From an uncultured Pseudomonadota bacterium (GTDB lineage: Bacteria > Pseudomonadota > Alphaproteobacteria > RF32 > CAG-239), in assembly GCA_949295915.1 (NCBI GenBank), contig CASFNB010000005.1, positions 1 through 64,000 on the forward strand: a DNA stretch of 64,000 nt, in the 5' to 3' direction. A program made the position numbers and the translations under genes. Below the pieces are notes generated by a model. The model did not search any database. It was given only the letters and a program-made list of their open reading frames with translations, and had not been told where the DNA came from. Shown here in pieces: positions 18,476-27,466 of the stretch (position 1 is the stretch's first letter; the number at the start of each line of letters is the position of its first letter).

Positions 18476-20140
18476 TTATCCATCCATTTCAGCTTTGAGC
18501 TTAGTTAACAATTCTTCACTAGCTTCAACACTTTGAGAAATCAAATCAAAATTTATATATTCTTTGTTCTCTAACATATATTCCCAATGCTGTTTTTTAT
18601 TGGGATAATGAAGAAATTCAACAAAACGATAACATAATTCATCTTGTTTTGCAGGAATCCAATAATAATCATTCCACCTTTTTCTTGATAAACTTTCTAC
18701 TAAGAAATCATCTGAAACATTTTTAATTTTGTCATATATGTGAAACATAAAAATTAAATACCCTTGCAGATTGAGAGTAATTTTTTGCTCAAATTCTCCC
18801 AAATCAATGATTTCTATGTCATAACAATTTGCAAATTTTAAAGAAGCATAATCATAAGTAAAATCAACAATCTTTTTAAATTCTTTTTGCAAACAAATAA
18901 TATCAATATCAGAACAGAATGCCACAGAATGAGGAAAATCTTTAGGATTACTTAAAGACTGAGTCTTTATAAGCATACAGTTAAATTTTTTTATCTTCTG
19001 CAAATAATCCATAATAGAAAATTTTGGATAAAACAATTGTTGAATATATTGCGTTTGTAATGAATTATCCGCAGTATGAATTGCAAAATCAAAAAAATAA
19101 TCCGGCATAGTTCTTTTGCAATATCCTCTAATTCCCTTTTTTATCTTTATACCTTGTTGCAAAAAAAATGTTTTGTGATCAGGTTTTATTGCAAACACAG
19201 GTTTTTCTATAATTAAAAGCATATTAGTAAGAATTTTGGGAAAATAATTTTCCATTTTTTTTATCTTGTATTCTTTTATTAAATTTTGATCAATTTCATC
19301 ACAATGATATACTGCTTGAACAATTCGTTCATGAGCTAACTCGGAAAATGAAAATTCTTTAATATTCTTTACTCCTGAACATAAAACTTTAATTTTTTCA
19401 ATCAAAATATCTTTTTGAGAATAAACAGGAGCCCATAAAATACATGATATTTCAATTTTATTATCTGACAAATTATGTAACTCAAAATACTTATCCTCAA
19501 TTGCAGATATTTCTTCTGCAACGAAACCATTTTCTACTAACCAAGCCTTATCGAAATCAAAATTCTCCAAAGAAATATCATTTTTAACATAGAGCATATC
19601 TCTACCAAAATAATAAGCCAAAGTTAAAAACTCACCACCTTGTAATAAGTTAAGATTATCATTAACTAAAAGACTTTGCTCTTCTTGTGCTATTCCTTTT
19701 TCATAGCTAGAAATCAAATTTTTAAAATTATCAAGAGGTAAAATATCAAAAATTGATTCCATTTTTTTATAAAGGGCAAAGCCGACATCATTTTTATGAA
19801 AATATTCCTCAATAGCTAAAAAGTATATTATTAAATGTAAAGAATTTTCATTACTGTTAAGATAATGAAGGAATAAATCTTTCGGACTCACTTTAAAATA
19901 AAACTCGTGTTCATCGACAACCAATTTATATTTTCTTTTCTTATACAATTTTATTCCCAAGAAATAAACTTTTTGTACATTATTTTTTAGAATTTTTTTT
20001 AAAAAAGGAAACCCACAGAAATAATATTTCTTTTTATTTGGCTTAATTTTTATTTTATAAATGCCCAAAAGATAAGAAAATACAATTTTATCCTGCTTCC
20101 TAGAAACAAAAAAAAGTATATTTTTTATTAAATTCAACAT
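18476..20140 (-). CDS. Unknown glycan-operon protein with NTase-like SDIDI motif (554 aa)
   Basis: I do not recognise the whole protein. The N-terminus has two copies of the operon's short motif (YLLGIYKIKIK near residue 24 and YFLGIKLYKKRKYK near 59). The middle has alternating beta/alpha stretches including a KPVFAIKPDHKTFFLQQGIKIKKG region. A CSDIDIICLQKEF stretch (residues 409-421) resembles the D.D motif of nucleotidyltransferase-fold enzymes; this is suggestive only. The sequence is very AT-rich and Lys/Phe/Tyr-rich, typical of transferred surface-glycan genes. It sits six bases after the ParB-like gene and abuts a GT2 gene. It may be a glycan-transfer or phosphoryl-transfer protein. 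Confidence 0.65.
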   Translation of the reverse strand: MLNLIKNILFFVSRKQDKIVFSYLLGIYKIKIKPNKKKYYFCGFPFLKKILKNNVQKVYFLGIKLYKKRKYKLVVDEHEFYFKVSPKDLFLHYLNSNENSLHLIIYFLAIEEYFHKNDVGFALYKKMESIFDILPLDNFKNLISSYEKGIAQEEQSLLVNDNLNLLQGGEFLTLAYYFGRDMLYVKNDISLENFDFDKAWLVENGFVAEEISAIEDKYFELHNLSDNKIEISCILWAPVYSQKDILIEKIKVLCSGVKNIKEFSFSELAHERIVQAVYHCDEIDQNLIKEYKIKKMENYFPKILTNMLLIIEKPVFAIKPDHKTFFLQQGIKIKKGIRGYCKRTMPDYFFDFAIHTADNSLQTQYIQQLFYPKFSIMDYLQKIKKFNCMLIKTQSLSNPKDFPHSVAFCSDIDIICLQKEFKKIVDFTYDYASLKFANCYDIEIIDLGEFEQKITLNLQGYLIFMFHIYDKIKNVSDDFLVESLSRKRWNDYYWIPAKQDELCYRFVEFLHYPNKKQHWEYMLENKEYINFDLISQSVEASEELLTKLKAEMDG

Positions 20141-20146
20141 CCAAAA

Positions 20147-20686
20147 TCAATCCTTCACTGCAACTAGAATCTCATAATCACCACCATGCATAGAATACAA
20201 AATACAACAACGATGCTGACCATCTAAAAGACAATTATTTTTATCTATAACTATTATACCATTTTGGGGAGAATAGTCTTCTTTTTTAACCTTCTGTATT
20301 AGATCATCAAACCTTTCTATAGACCACCACTCCTGAGCTGTTTTTAAATTTTTACCTTTTTCCATATAATCTAAATATATTTTTTTATCTCCAGATTTCA
20401 TATACTTATATGGAAATGTTTCATCTAAAGAATAGACATTTCCATCAATCCAACTTTTCCATTTAATGTCTTTTAATTTTATTCTAATAATATCCGGAGG
20501 TAATGACCAATCGACATCCCAAGGAAGACTAAAGCCTCTTTCTTTATACATCGCTATGATATTTTGCTTTTCTAACATATTCCTTATGTTGTCAATTTTA
20601 TCTTCTAACATCCTTTCCTTTTTCAATATATCTTTCAAAATTTTACGTTTTGAGTTAAAAGTAAAGCTTATTCCTAAAAATCTCAT
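20147..20686 (-). CDS. ParB/sulfiredoxin-fold-like protein in the glycan operon
   Basis: A 179-residue protein whose C-terminal half, NGIIVIDKNNCLLDGQHRC then CILYSMHGGDYEILVAV, has the LLDGQHR motif of the ParB/Srx fold (compare DGHHR in ParB-like NTPases). The N-terminus (RFLGISFTFNSKRK) contains the LGIS form of the operon motif, followed by a probable coiled coil (residues 18-45). Similar ParB-like domains turn up in polysaccharide clusters, where their function is unknown. It is 54 bases downstream of the AKR-radical SAM gene and six bases upstream of the 554-aa gene. No chromosome-partition role is suggested by context. Confidence 0.65.
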   Translation of the reverse strand: MRFLGISFTFNSKRKILKDILKKERMLEDKIDNIRNMLEKQNIIAMYKERGFSLPWDVDWSLPPDIIRIKLKDIKWKSWIDGNVYSLDETFPYKYMKSGDKKIYLDYMEKGKNLKTAQEWWSIERFDDLIQKVKKEDYSPQNGIIVIDKNNCLLDGQHRCCILYSMHGGDYEILVAVKD

Positions 20687-20740
20687 ACACTACTCCTAAA
20701 GAAATATATTTTTACAAATTTTCAAAAAATCAATAGCCTA

Positions 20741-22858
20741 CTATTTTTTCAACTGAACAGCAGGCAATAATATCTCCCCACAATGTTCTAAACTACAATG
20801 CTGGCATACCGTATACTTTGAAGCTTTAAAAAATTTTTTAAAATCCTTTGGTGAAAGTGTAACTGAACTTAAATCTATAAATTCACAATTATACTTTTGC
20901 CCCTTCTCATCATTTATATATCTAGAACGTATACAAGGATATATTTTACCACCAGACCAAAGAGGTTGATATTTTAAATCACATTTTGCAAAATTATCTT
21001 CAATCTGCTCTGAAGCAGATATTTTATTTAAATCTATTTTAGGACATTTTTTCCAATATGTTTTATCCTTTTCGTAATAATATTTAATTCCATCTTTTTC
21101 TAACCTTTCAATGATACTTTCAGTTATTGATGTATCAATACTCTTATTTTTTGAAAAGTTTTCTATCAAAAACATAAGTTTTTTTGACATACGACACTGT
21201 TTTAAAAGGCTTTCTTTTGGAAAAATTGAACCATTTGTTACAATAAAAACATTCTTAACTTGTTTTAAAGATTCTAAATAAGCGATAATACCTTCTAAAT
21301 CCTCATTTAACAAAGGCTCTCCACCAGATAAAAACAAATTAAATATCAAATCAACATTTTTTAAAATTACATCTAATTCTGCCTTGAACTCACAAAAATT
21401 CATAACATGCTGATGTTCCTTTTTATAATACGGTATACAATGAGGACAGTTTTGGCATTTATAATTACAAATTGTTGTCATATGTACATCTATTGACGCA
21501 ATAGAAATTTTTCTAAAAACCAAAGCTCTCAAATTTAAATAATGCTGAAACAATGTAGACAGTTGCTTTTTATTAAATATATTATAAAGCTCATATAGCC
21601 TATAATATAACCTCTTATTAAAATCGGTAAACTTAGAAAAAACAACTTTCTGAGGTCTATAGTCAGGGACCAAATTGATAGCATAGCCTTCTTTCTTAAT
21701 TGTCTTTCTTCTTGTTAAAAAAGGCAAAAAAGAAAATACATAATATTTCTCTTTTTCAATTCCCTTAGAATATTTCTTTAAAAATGGAATTTTAAATAAA
21801 TAATATTTTACGATATCTCCAGATAAACTAACAATATCAATAATTGGAATAAAACCAAATAAATATATTTTAGAACGTACATCGTTAATGCGTTTCTTTT
21901 TACATAAGGGTAATTTAAATAATTTAAAATTATCCTCTGCCACATACTTAATTTCCGTATTTTTTTGTGAAAATGCCCATGTTGTGCAAATAGAATCAAA
22001 TTCGGCTTCTGGACATGATGGACGTGCATTTAAATCATCTAATTTATCCATATCCGCTTGTTCTATTTCAAAATCAAACACATCTAAATTTTCTTTCATT
22101 CTATTTAGATGTGCAGACTTTACTAAAGGAATATACCCCTTTTGAACACTCCATCTAATAGCAATTTGAGCCTCACTTTTTTTGTACTTATTGGCAAGGT
22201 TCTTCATCAAAGGTTGAGTCCAATCCTCTGATTCCCAAACATCGTCTTCTAAAATACATGATACTCTGTCTATAAAGCGGACAAGAGGAGACCAAGCAAC
22301 ACAGTAAATATTATTTCTCTTACAAAACTGGACCAATTCTTTTTGTTGCCAAATCGGGCTCAAATGCAGTTGATTCACAATGGGTTTAATTTCAGCCGTT
22401 TTTAACAACACTTCTAAATGGTGAATATTAAAATTAGAAACACCTAAATTTTTAATCCAGCCTTTTCTATAGCATTCTTCTAAACCTCTCCAAGTTTCTG
22501 CATTCAATTTTTTCCACTTAGCACTCGGAGCATTATTAGGATAATGAATCATATATAAATCTATATAATCGACGCCAAGTTTTTCAAGACTGCTTTGAAC
22601 AGCATCAATAGCTTCTTGGTACCCAATTGGTTTGTGAGGATTAATTTTTGAAACCAAAAAAAGATCTTTTCTAGAAACAATACCTTCTGCGATACACTCG
22701 TTGATTGCGCAACCTATTTCTGCTTCATTTTGATATGACTGAGCCGTATCTATATGTCTATAACCACACCTTATTGCATTACTAACTGCATTAATGCACT
22801 CCTCACCTGTAAGTAAAAAAGTTCCAAATCCCACAGGATAGTCTGTCAAATGAGCCAT
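20741..22858 (-). CDS. Aldo/keto reductase fused to a radical-SAM domain (705 aa)
   Basis: An unusual fusion. Residues 1-290 are an aldo/keto reductase: Asp37 and Tyr42 (RHIDTAQSYQNE), Lys71 (LVSKINP) and His105 (YMIHYPN) form the catalytic tetrad, with WGLGVSNF-like KNLGVSNFNIHHLE. Residues 330-400 are a linker with FGFIPI, FKIPFLKK and FSFLPFL repeats related to the operon motif. From 455 there is a radical-SAM core: Cys464, Cys468, Cys471 (CNYKCQNC) and SGGEP at 511-515. The tail has cysteines at 626, 642, 658, 685, 688 and 693, reminiscent of a SPASM/twitch cluster domain. It may oxidise or epimerise a peptide or sugar and then reduce it. No frameshift is needed to join the parts, and no internal start is obvious. 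Confidence 0.85.
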   Translation of the reverse strand: MAHLTDYPVGFGTFLLTGEECINAVSNAIRCGYRHIDTAQSYQNEAEIGCAINECIAEGIVSRKDLFLVSKINPHKPIGYQEAIDAVQSSLEKLGVDYIDLYMIHYPNNAPSAKWKKLNAETWRGLEECYRKGWIKNLGVSNFNIHHLEVLLKTAEIKPIVNQLHLSPIWQQKELVQFCKRNNIYCVAWSPLVRFIDRVSCILEDDVWESEDWTQPLMKNLANKYKKSEAQIAIRWSVQKGYIPLVKSAHLNRMKENLDVFDFEIEQADMDKLDDLNARPSCPEAEFDSICTTWAFSQKNTEIKYVAEDNFKLFKLPLCKKKRINDVRSKIYLFGFIPIIDIVSLSGDIVKYYLFKIPFLKKYSKGIEKEKYYVFSFLPFLTRRKTIKKEGYAINLVPDYRPQKVVFSKFTDFNKRLYYRLYELYNIFNKKQLSTLFQHYLNLRALVFRKISIASIDVHMTTICNYKCQNCPHCIPYYKKEHQHVMNFCEFKAELDVILKNVDLIFNLFLSGGEPLLNEDLEGIIAYLESLKQVKNVFIVTNGSIFPKESLLKQCRMSKKLMFLIENFSKNKSIDTSITESIIERLEKDGIKYYYEKDKTYWKKCPKIDLNKISASEQIEDNFAKCDLKYQPLWSGGKIYPCIRSRYINDEKGQKYNCEFIDLSSVTLSPKDFKKFFKASKYTVCQHCSLEHCGEILLPAVQLKK

Positions 22859-22860
22859 AT

Positions 22861-23724
22861 CTACTCCCCTATATTTTTTCTTAACATAGCAAAAAAATCT
22901 TTTTTTATTAGTTTAGGATTAACGACCATTTTTTCTGTTATAATAACATTTTCTTCATCATAAGCGAGCTTTTTTTGTGTTAAACGGTAACAGTAGTAAC
23001 CAGTCAAACGTTCCATGATAAAAGCAATGTCTCTGGTTTCAGTCTCATTTTTTGTTTGAGGATGTTTCAAAAATTCAAATAGCAAAGGAAAAATCCAAGA
23101 ACAAAAATCAAAAAACACATTTTTTTTCATCACGTAAATTTCATCAAAATATCCTAAATTTCCATCCAAATATTCTTCCAATTGTTCCTTCTCTTGAGGA
23201 TAAATGGTTTCAAAAACATTGATCATGTTCTGATAAACTTCCATCCCGTGATAACGAATAAATTGTTCTTTAATAGTTTCAGGATAAAGATTTCTTGGTT
23301 TTGGCAAAATAATATCATATTTATGCAAATTTTCCAAAAAATCCGGATTCAACAAGCGTCTGTATCCAAAACTACCAAAATATTCGGGATTACCTAGTTT
23401 TTCATAATTTTTCCAAGCCCAATATGTCCCTGTCAAAAAACCTACACGACGGTTAACTTGAGAAATATTTCCCTCAAAATCATCATCGCCGATGCAATTT
23501 TCATAAAGCCATTTTAAATCATCATCCGATATAATTCCGTCTTTTGATGCGTTCTTTGCAATTGCACGGCCTAAGTGAATAGGTGTTAAAATCTCAGATT
23601 TAAACAAAAATGACGGCTTGATATAACTCACAAATATTTTTATTATAATTTTTTGTTTTTCAAAATTCAAACAATCAAATCTTTTATAATTATTCAATAA
23701 AATTTTACCATCAATAAAATTCAT
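22861..23724 (-). CDS. DUF4422 protein (capsule/LPS-type glycosyltransferase-like)
   Basis: The 287-residue protein has the DUF4422 hallmarks: TGTYWAWKNYEKLGNPEYFGSFGYRRLLNPDFL, with the G..YRR signature, and later IYPQEKEQLEEYLDGNLGYFDEIYVMKK and MERLTGYYCY. DUF4422 proteins are usually annotated as capsular polysaccharide synthesis proteins and are thought to be glycosyltransferases. It lies 28 bases after a GT2 gene and two bases before the AKR-radical SAM gene, within the same operon. There is no signal peptide or membrane segment. Confidence 0.85.
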   Translation of the reverse strand: MNFIDGKILLNNYKRFDCLNFEKQKIIIKIFVSYIKPSFLFKSEILTPIHLGRAIAKNASKDGIISDDDLKWLYENCIGDDDFEGNISQVNRRVGFLTGTYWAWKNYEKLGNPEYFGSFGYRRLLNPDFLENLHKYDIILPKPRNLYPETIKEQFIRYHGMEVYQNMINVFETIYPQEKEQLEEYLDGNLGYFDEIYVMKKNVFFDFCSWIFPLLFEFLKHPQTKNETETRDIAFIMERLTGYYCYRLTQKKLAYDEENVIITEKMVVNPKLIKKDFFAMLRKNIGE

Positions 23725-23752
23725 TATAAATTTCCAAAACTGTAGTTTTAGT

Positions 23753-24763
23753 TTATTTTTTTACACGGTGCAAAAATCTTAAATTAGCTAAAAACATTTT
23801 TTGGTGAGTATCATTTGTCAGAAACAGCTGTTTTAAATCATCTTCATTTCCGTTTTCTAAAATATTCATACAAACAGGATAAATCAAAGGTGTATTTTTT
23901 TGGATAAAATCTGCCACCTTTCGATAAATAACAAAAGCTTTATTGATGCAAAACGCTAAAACCGGTACTGTTTTACAACGATAACAATACGTCAAAGTTG
24001 CATTCAGACACCAAATAAACACAAAATTTAATTCTTCAGCTGAAAATTTCTTGAATTTTGGAGATGTTAAAACATTATCCACAATCATCTCATGGATATC
24101 CAAAACCGAGCGAACTTTTTCAAAAGATAACACTTTTGAATCTCCGCTATTCTCACGACGATAATAATGATAAAAGACATCATCAACAAGGACAATGGAA
24201 TTTGAAGCAAGAACAACCTTATTCAAAAACAAAACATCTCCGCCCAAAGGATATCCGGCTATAAAATTAATATGATGATCTTTGATGATTGATGTTTTAA
24301 AAATAGCTGTCCACCAATGATAAGCAAAAAACAAAAGCCCATTATTTTCTCTTATTTTTTTGTTCAAATTGCCATAAGTTTCTTTTTTATCATAATCAAC
24401 AATATGCACTTCACCTTTGGCAATATCGGCATTGTTTTCTTTAGCTTTGGAGTAAAGTTTTTCATAAAAATCCAAATCTATCTCATCATCATTATCAACA
24501 AAAGCAAGGTATTCTCCCGTTGCATTATCCAACCCGATATTTCTGGCAACAGATTCTCCGCCGTTTACCTTACAATCAATCACCCTAACAGTTGGATATT
24601 TCTCTGCATATTCATGCAAAATATCAATAGAATTATCTGTTGAAGCATCATTCACACAGATAATTTCAATATCTTTGAGCGTTTGGTTGCAAACACTATC
24701 CAAACACCGCCGCAAATAATCTTTGGCATTATAAACCGGGATGATGACACTAACTTTTGGCAT
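23753..24763 (-). CDS. Glycosyltransferase family 2
   Basis: A 336-residue GT-A glycosyltransferase. It opens VSVIIPVYNAKDYLRRCLDSVCNQTLKDIEIICVNDASTDNS, the classic GT2 nucleotide-binding segment, and continues GEYLAFVDNDDEIDLDFYEKLYSKA with the DDD-type metal motif. The C-terminal ~120 residues are helical and variable, probably acceptor-specific. It overlaps the DUF1796 gene by 14 bases. It is a paralogue of the GT2 gene at 25436-26404, sharing the CNQTLKDIEIICVND block almost exactly, so one may be a local duplicate. Confidence 0.93.
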   Translation of the reverse strand: MPKVSVIIPVYNAKDYLRRCLDSVCNQTLKDIEIICVNDASTDNSIDILHEYAEKYPTVRVIDCKVNGGESVARNIGLDNATGEYLAFVDNDDEIDLDFYEKLYSKAKENNADIAKGEVHIVDYDKKETYGNLNKKIRENNGLLFFAYHWWTAIFKTSIIKDHHINFIAGYPLGGDVLFLNKVVLASNSIVLVDDVFYHYYRRENSGDSKVLSFEKVRSVLDIHEMIVDNVLTSPKFKKFSAEELNFVFIWCLNATLTYCYRCKTVPVLAFCINKAFVIYRKVADFIQKNTPLIYPVCMNILENGNEDDLKQLFLTNDTHQKMFLANLRFLHRVKK

Positions 24764-25439
24764 TATTTTCCTCTAAATTAACCTTCACCTTTGAAAAGAT
24801 TTGATGCAGATACTCCGGATCTACGACATAAGCATCAGTCTTTTTATCTTTATTTCTAAACCATGTTTCATAATATAAAATATTATCCGATAAATACTTT
24901 TTACCGCCGAACCAATGTTTTCTGTTATTCAAATAAGCCAAACGAAATTCTTTATTGGGAAATTTTTGCACAATTTTTTCATAACATTGCATAATCAACG
25001 GTTTTACTTTTTTAGTTTTACTTTTTGTAGCGGGATTTTCAATATACATAATCAAAATTTTATTGGCATGATCAATACGTTCATACAATCTTTTAATTCT
25101 TCTATCATATTTTTCTTTAACTTGAGGATATGTTTCATCCAAATTACCATCTATTGCAAAATCATGATTAAAAACAATATTGTTCTTTTTATTCAGATAA
25201 ATATCGCAAGGCAACGGATTTTTACGTTGACCGACCAATTCCAAATCTTCTTTGTTGATAAAATCTTTAAATCCGGAAATTAACAAATTGGTTCGAGTTT
25301 CAATATTTCCGCCATAAAGCCAATCAAAAGGATAAGAGGCATTTTGTAAATTTAAACTTCTGATTGTTTCGGAACAAGGACAAGCTTCTCCTAAAGAAAA
25401 CACAAAGTCATAAGTATCTTTCAGAATATCTTTTTTCAT
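24750..25439 (-). CDS. DUF1796 putative papain-like cysteine peptidase
   Basis: A 229-residue protein of the DUF1796 family, described as putative papain-like peptidases and common in surface-glycan islands. The signature start is YDFVFSLGEACPCSETIRSLNL then ASYPFDWLYGG, with the candidate nucleophile Cys in SLGEACPCS. A later FNHDF supplies a candidate histidine. Further on, ILIMYIENPA and PNKEFRLAYLNN fit a core fold. Its substrate is unknown. It overlaps genes on both sides by a few bases (25436-25439 and 24750-24763), showing tight operon packing. Confidence 0.82.
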   Translation of the reverse strand: MKKDILKDTYDFVFSLGEACPCSETIRSLNLQNASYPFDWLYGGNIETRTNLLISGFKDFINKEDLELVGQRKNPLPCDIYLNKKNNIVFNHDFAIDGNLDETYPQVKEKYDRRIKRLYERIDHANKILIMYIENPATKSKTKKVKPLIMQCYEKIVQKFPNKEFRLAYLNNRKHWFGGKKYLSDNILYYETWFRNKDKKTDAYVVDPEYLHQIFSKVKVNLEENNAKS

Positions 25440-26404
25440 TGTTTTTTCACCTTTTTTCTTAGCATTTCCATAATATTTTGCTTATTATTTTTAAGTCTAA
25501 ACCGAGTAAAAGCAATTTTTTGCACATAATAAAATTTTAAAAAATTTTCTATTCCATACTTATTTTTTAAAAGAGCAATCAAAGCATCTTGTGCAATTGA
25601 ATTTGCTTTCTCTGGTAATGCAATATCATAACACCACGGTTCAAGTTGTTCATACAAAAAACTTAAATATATAAAATATTCTTCTTTAGAAATTTGAGCC
25701 TGATTTAGAATATCAAAAATTAAGCTTACGACCTTAGCAAAATCTTGTGTTTTAGAAAGTGTTTTGGATGTTGAACAAGCAGAAGCTTCGTGTTTGATAT
25801 AAAAATACCGTGCAGTATCATCAAAAACAATTTTATTTAAGCATATAGCAACTTGGATACTAAAATACGGATCTTCAAAATGAGAAATATGTTCGGGAAA
25901 ACGTATTTTATGTGTTTCAATCAAAGCCCTTTTATAAATTGCAGATGTAAAACCATAATAAAAATATGCCTTATTTTCCCTGATTTTTTCGTTCATGTTA
26001 TAAAAATTTGTCAAAACAGGATTTTGAGCATTTTTATCACAATCATAAATATTTCCCTTCGCCGCATCAGCATTTGTTTCTTTAGCTTTTATATAAAGTT
26101 TTTCATAAAAGTCTAAATCGACAAAATCATCGCTGTCAACAAAGCCGATGTATTCTCCGGTTGCAGCATCAATTCCGGCATTTCTTGCCGCTGCCGCACC
26201 TTTATTTTCGGTAAAATTAATCAGCTTAATTCGGTTATCATTCTTGGCATATTCCTGCAAAACAGCTAAAGAATTATCCGGCGAACAATCATTCACACAG
26301 ATAATTTCAATGTCTTTCAATGTCTGGTTACAAACACTATCCAAACATTTGGGCAAATATTTCTCGGTATTATATACCGGAATGATAACCGAAACTTGAG
26401 CCAT
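25436..26404 (-). CDS. Glycosyltransferase family 2
   Basis: A 322-residue GT2 enzyme starting MAQVSVIIPVYNTEKYLPKCLDSV. The open frame extends to 26488 but that region overlaps the FkbM gene and lacks homology, so the ATG at 26404, four bases after the FkbM stop, is preferred. IICVNDCSPDNS and GEYIGFVDSDDFVDLDFYEKLY give the nucleotide and metal motifs. The closest relative in the window is the GT2 at 23753-24763. It probably adds a sugar in the cytoplasm during assembly of the operon product. Confidence 0.92.
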   Translation of the reverse strand: MAQVSVIIPVYNTEKYLPKCLDSVCNQTLKDIEIICVNDCSPDNSLAVLQEYAKNDNRIKLINFTENKGAAAARNAGIDAATGEYIGFVDSDDFVDLDFYEKLYIKAKETNADAAKGNIYDCDKNAQNPVLTNFYNMNEKIRENKAYFYYGFTSAIYKRALIETHKIRFPEHISHFEDPYFSIQVAICLNKIVFDDTARYFYIKHEASACSTSKTLSKTQDFAKVVSLIFDILNQAQISKEEYFIYLSFLYEQLEPWCYDIALPEKANSIAQDALIALLKNKYGIENFLKFYYVQKIAFTRFRLKNNKQNIMEMLRKKVKKQ

Positions 26405-26408
26405 AGAA

Positions 26409-27464
26409 CTAATAGACCTCACAAATAAGAAGCGTTTCACCAACGGGATCACCATCAATCCCTTTAAAGAAATCAAACTTATAACCAAGATTTAAGTTTT
26501 CAATCCAAGGTTTCAGTTTATAAAAATCATGATAATTATGATAAATACTTAAAAGAAGGATAGGTTTCTGCTCTTTAAGCGTATTAACAGCTCCTTTAAG
26601 AAAAGAAGGTTCAAACCCTTCCACATCAACTTTTATCAAACCAACTTTTATATTATTTTCTTTCACATAGGAATCAAGAGATCTAACAACAACTTCTTCT
26701 TTATTATTTGATGGTCTACACGCAATTGATGCCCATTCTGGTTGATCGGGAAAAACACTTATTTCGATTTTATCATCTTTATCCCCCAAAGCCATATTTT
26801 CAATTTTAACATTATCAATATGATTCAAGTTCATTGTTTGAAGAGCTAATTGATGAGTCGCTTTAACTGGTTCAAATCCAATAATTTGATTATCCGTATA
26901 TTTTCTAAAAACAAGGATTGAATCTCCCATACAAGTCCCAACATCAAGAATTACTTTATCTCCGATATTTTGAAAAGTTTTAAGCCCATCCATTCCGTGT
27001 TTGTATACAAAAACGGAAGGATGAAAAGATTTCCTAGGTAAAATATAATCAAGATAACTAAAATACCCATTTTCTTCCTTAATATTTTTATACATTTCGT
27101 TAGCTTTTGAAAGCTCGGAAAGTTCGTCTTTAGAATAAATTTTTTCATCTTCAAAGGAATTATTAGACCGAACCAAATGTAAAATTGTATTAATTCGATT
27201 TAATATTGATTGCAAATGCTGTAACGCTGATATATTAAGTCCTTTTTTTAAATCATCAATATTTCTCTGATGCTCTATCTCATCTTTAATAACCTTTGAA
27301 CTTATTCCAGATGCTGAGGAATAAGCATAAGCTATTTGAGCGATAATTGGATTACTTTTAAAAGTAAACTTTCTTTTAAAATTGAATTTTATTCCTAATA
27401 AATAAACTGTATAACGTACATAATCTACACCGCAATTTTTATGAATAGAAAAAAATTTTTGCAT
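26409..27464 (-). CDS. FkbM-family methyltransferase
   Basis: A SAM-dependent O-methyltransferase of the FkbM family, 351 residues. The SAM site is KVILDVGTCMGDSILVFRKY, followed by IIGFEPVKATHQLALQTM and MALGDKDDKIEISVF. The conserved acidic region is LIKVDVEGFEPSFLKGA, then KPILLLSIYHNYHDFYKL. The N-terminal ~100 residues are extra and include the operon motif VYLLGIKFNFKRKFTFKS and a helical segment. FkbM enzymes in surface loci usually methylate glycans. It starts two bases after the PqqD-like gene. Confidence 0.88.
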   Translation of the reverse strand: MQKFFSIHKNCGVDYVRYTVYLLGIKFNFKRKFTFKSNPIIAQIAYAYSSASGISSKVIKDEIEHQRNIDDLKKGLNISALQHLQSILNRINTILHLVRSNNSFEDEKIYSKDELSELSKANEMYKNIKEENGYFSYLDYILPRKSFHPSVFVYKHGMDGLKTFQNIGDKVILDVGTCMGDSILVFRKYTDNQIIGFEPVKATHQLALQTMNLNHIDNVKIENMALGDKDDKIEISVFPDQPEWASIACRPSNNKEEVVVRSLDSYVKENNIKVGLIKVDVEGFEPSFLKGAVNTLKEQKPILLLSIYHNYHDFYKLKPWIENLNLGYKFDFFKGIDGDPVGETLLICEVY

Positions 27465-27466
27465 CT

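Noticed and set aside
20147-20686. Chromosome or plasmid partition ParB
   Set aside because: Only the DGQHR-type fold motif is present; there is no HTH, no parA neighbour and no parS-like sites. The context is glycan synthesis.
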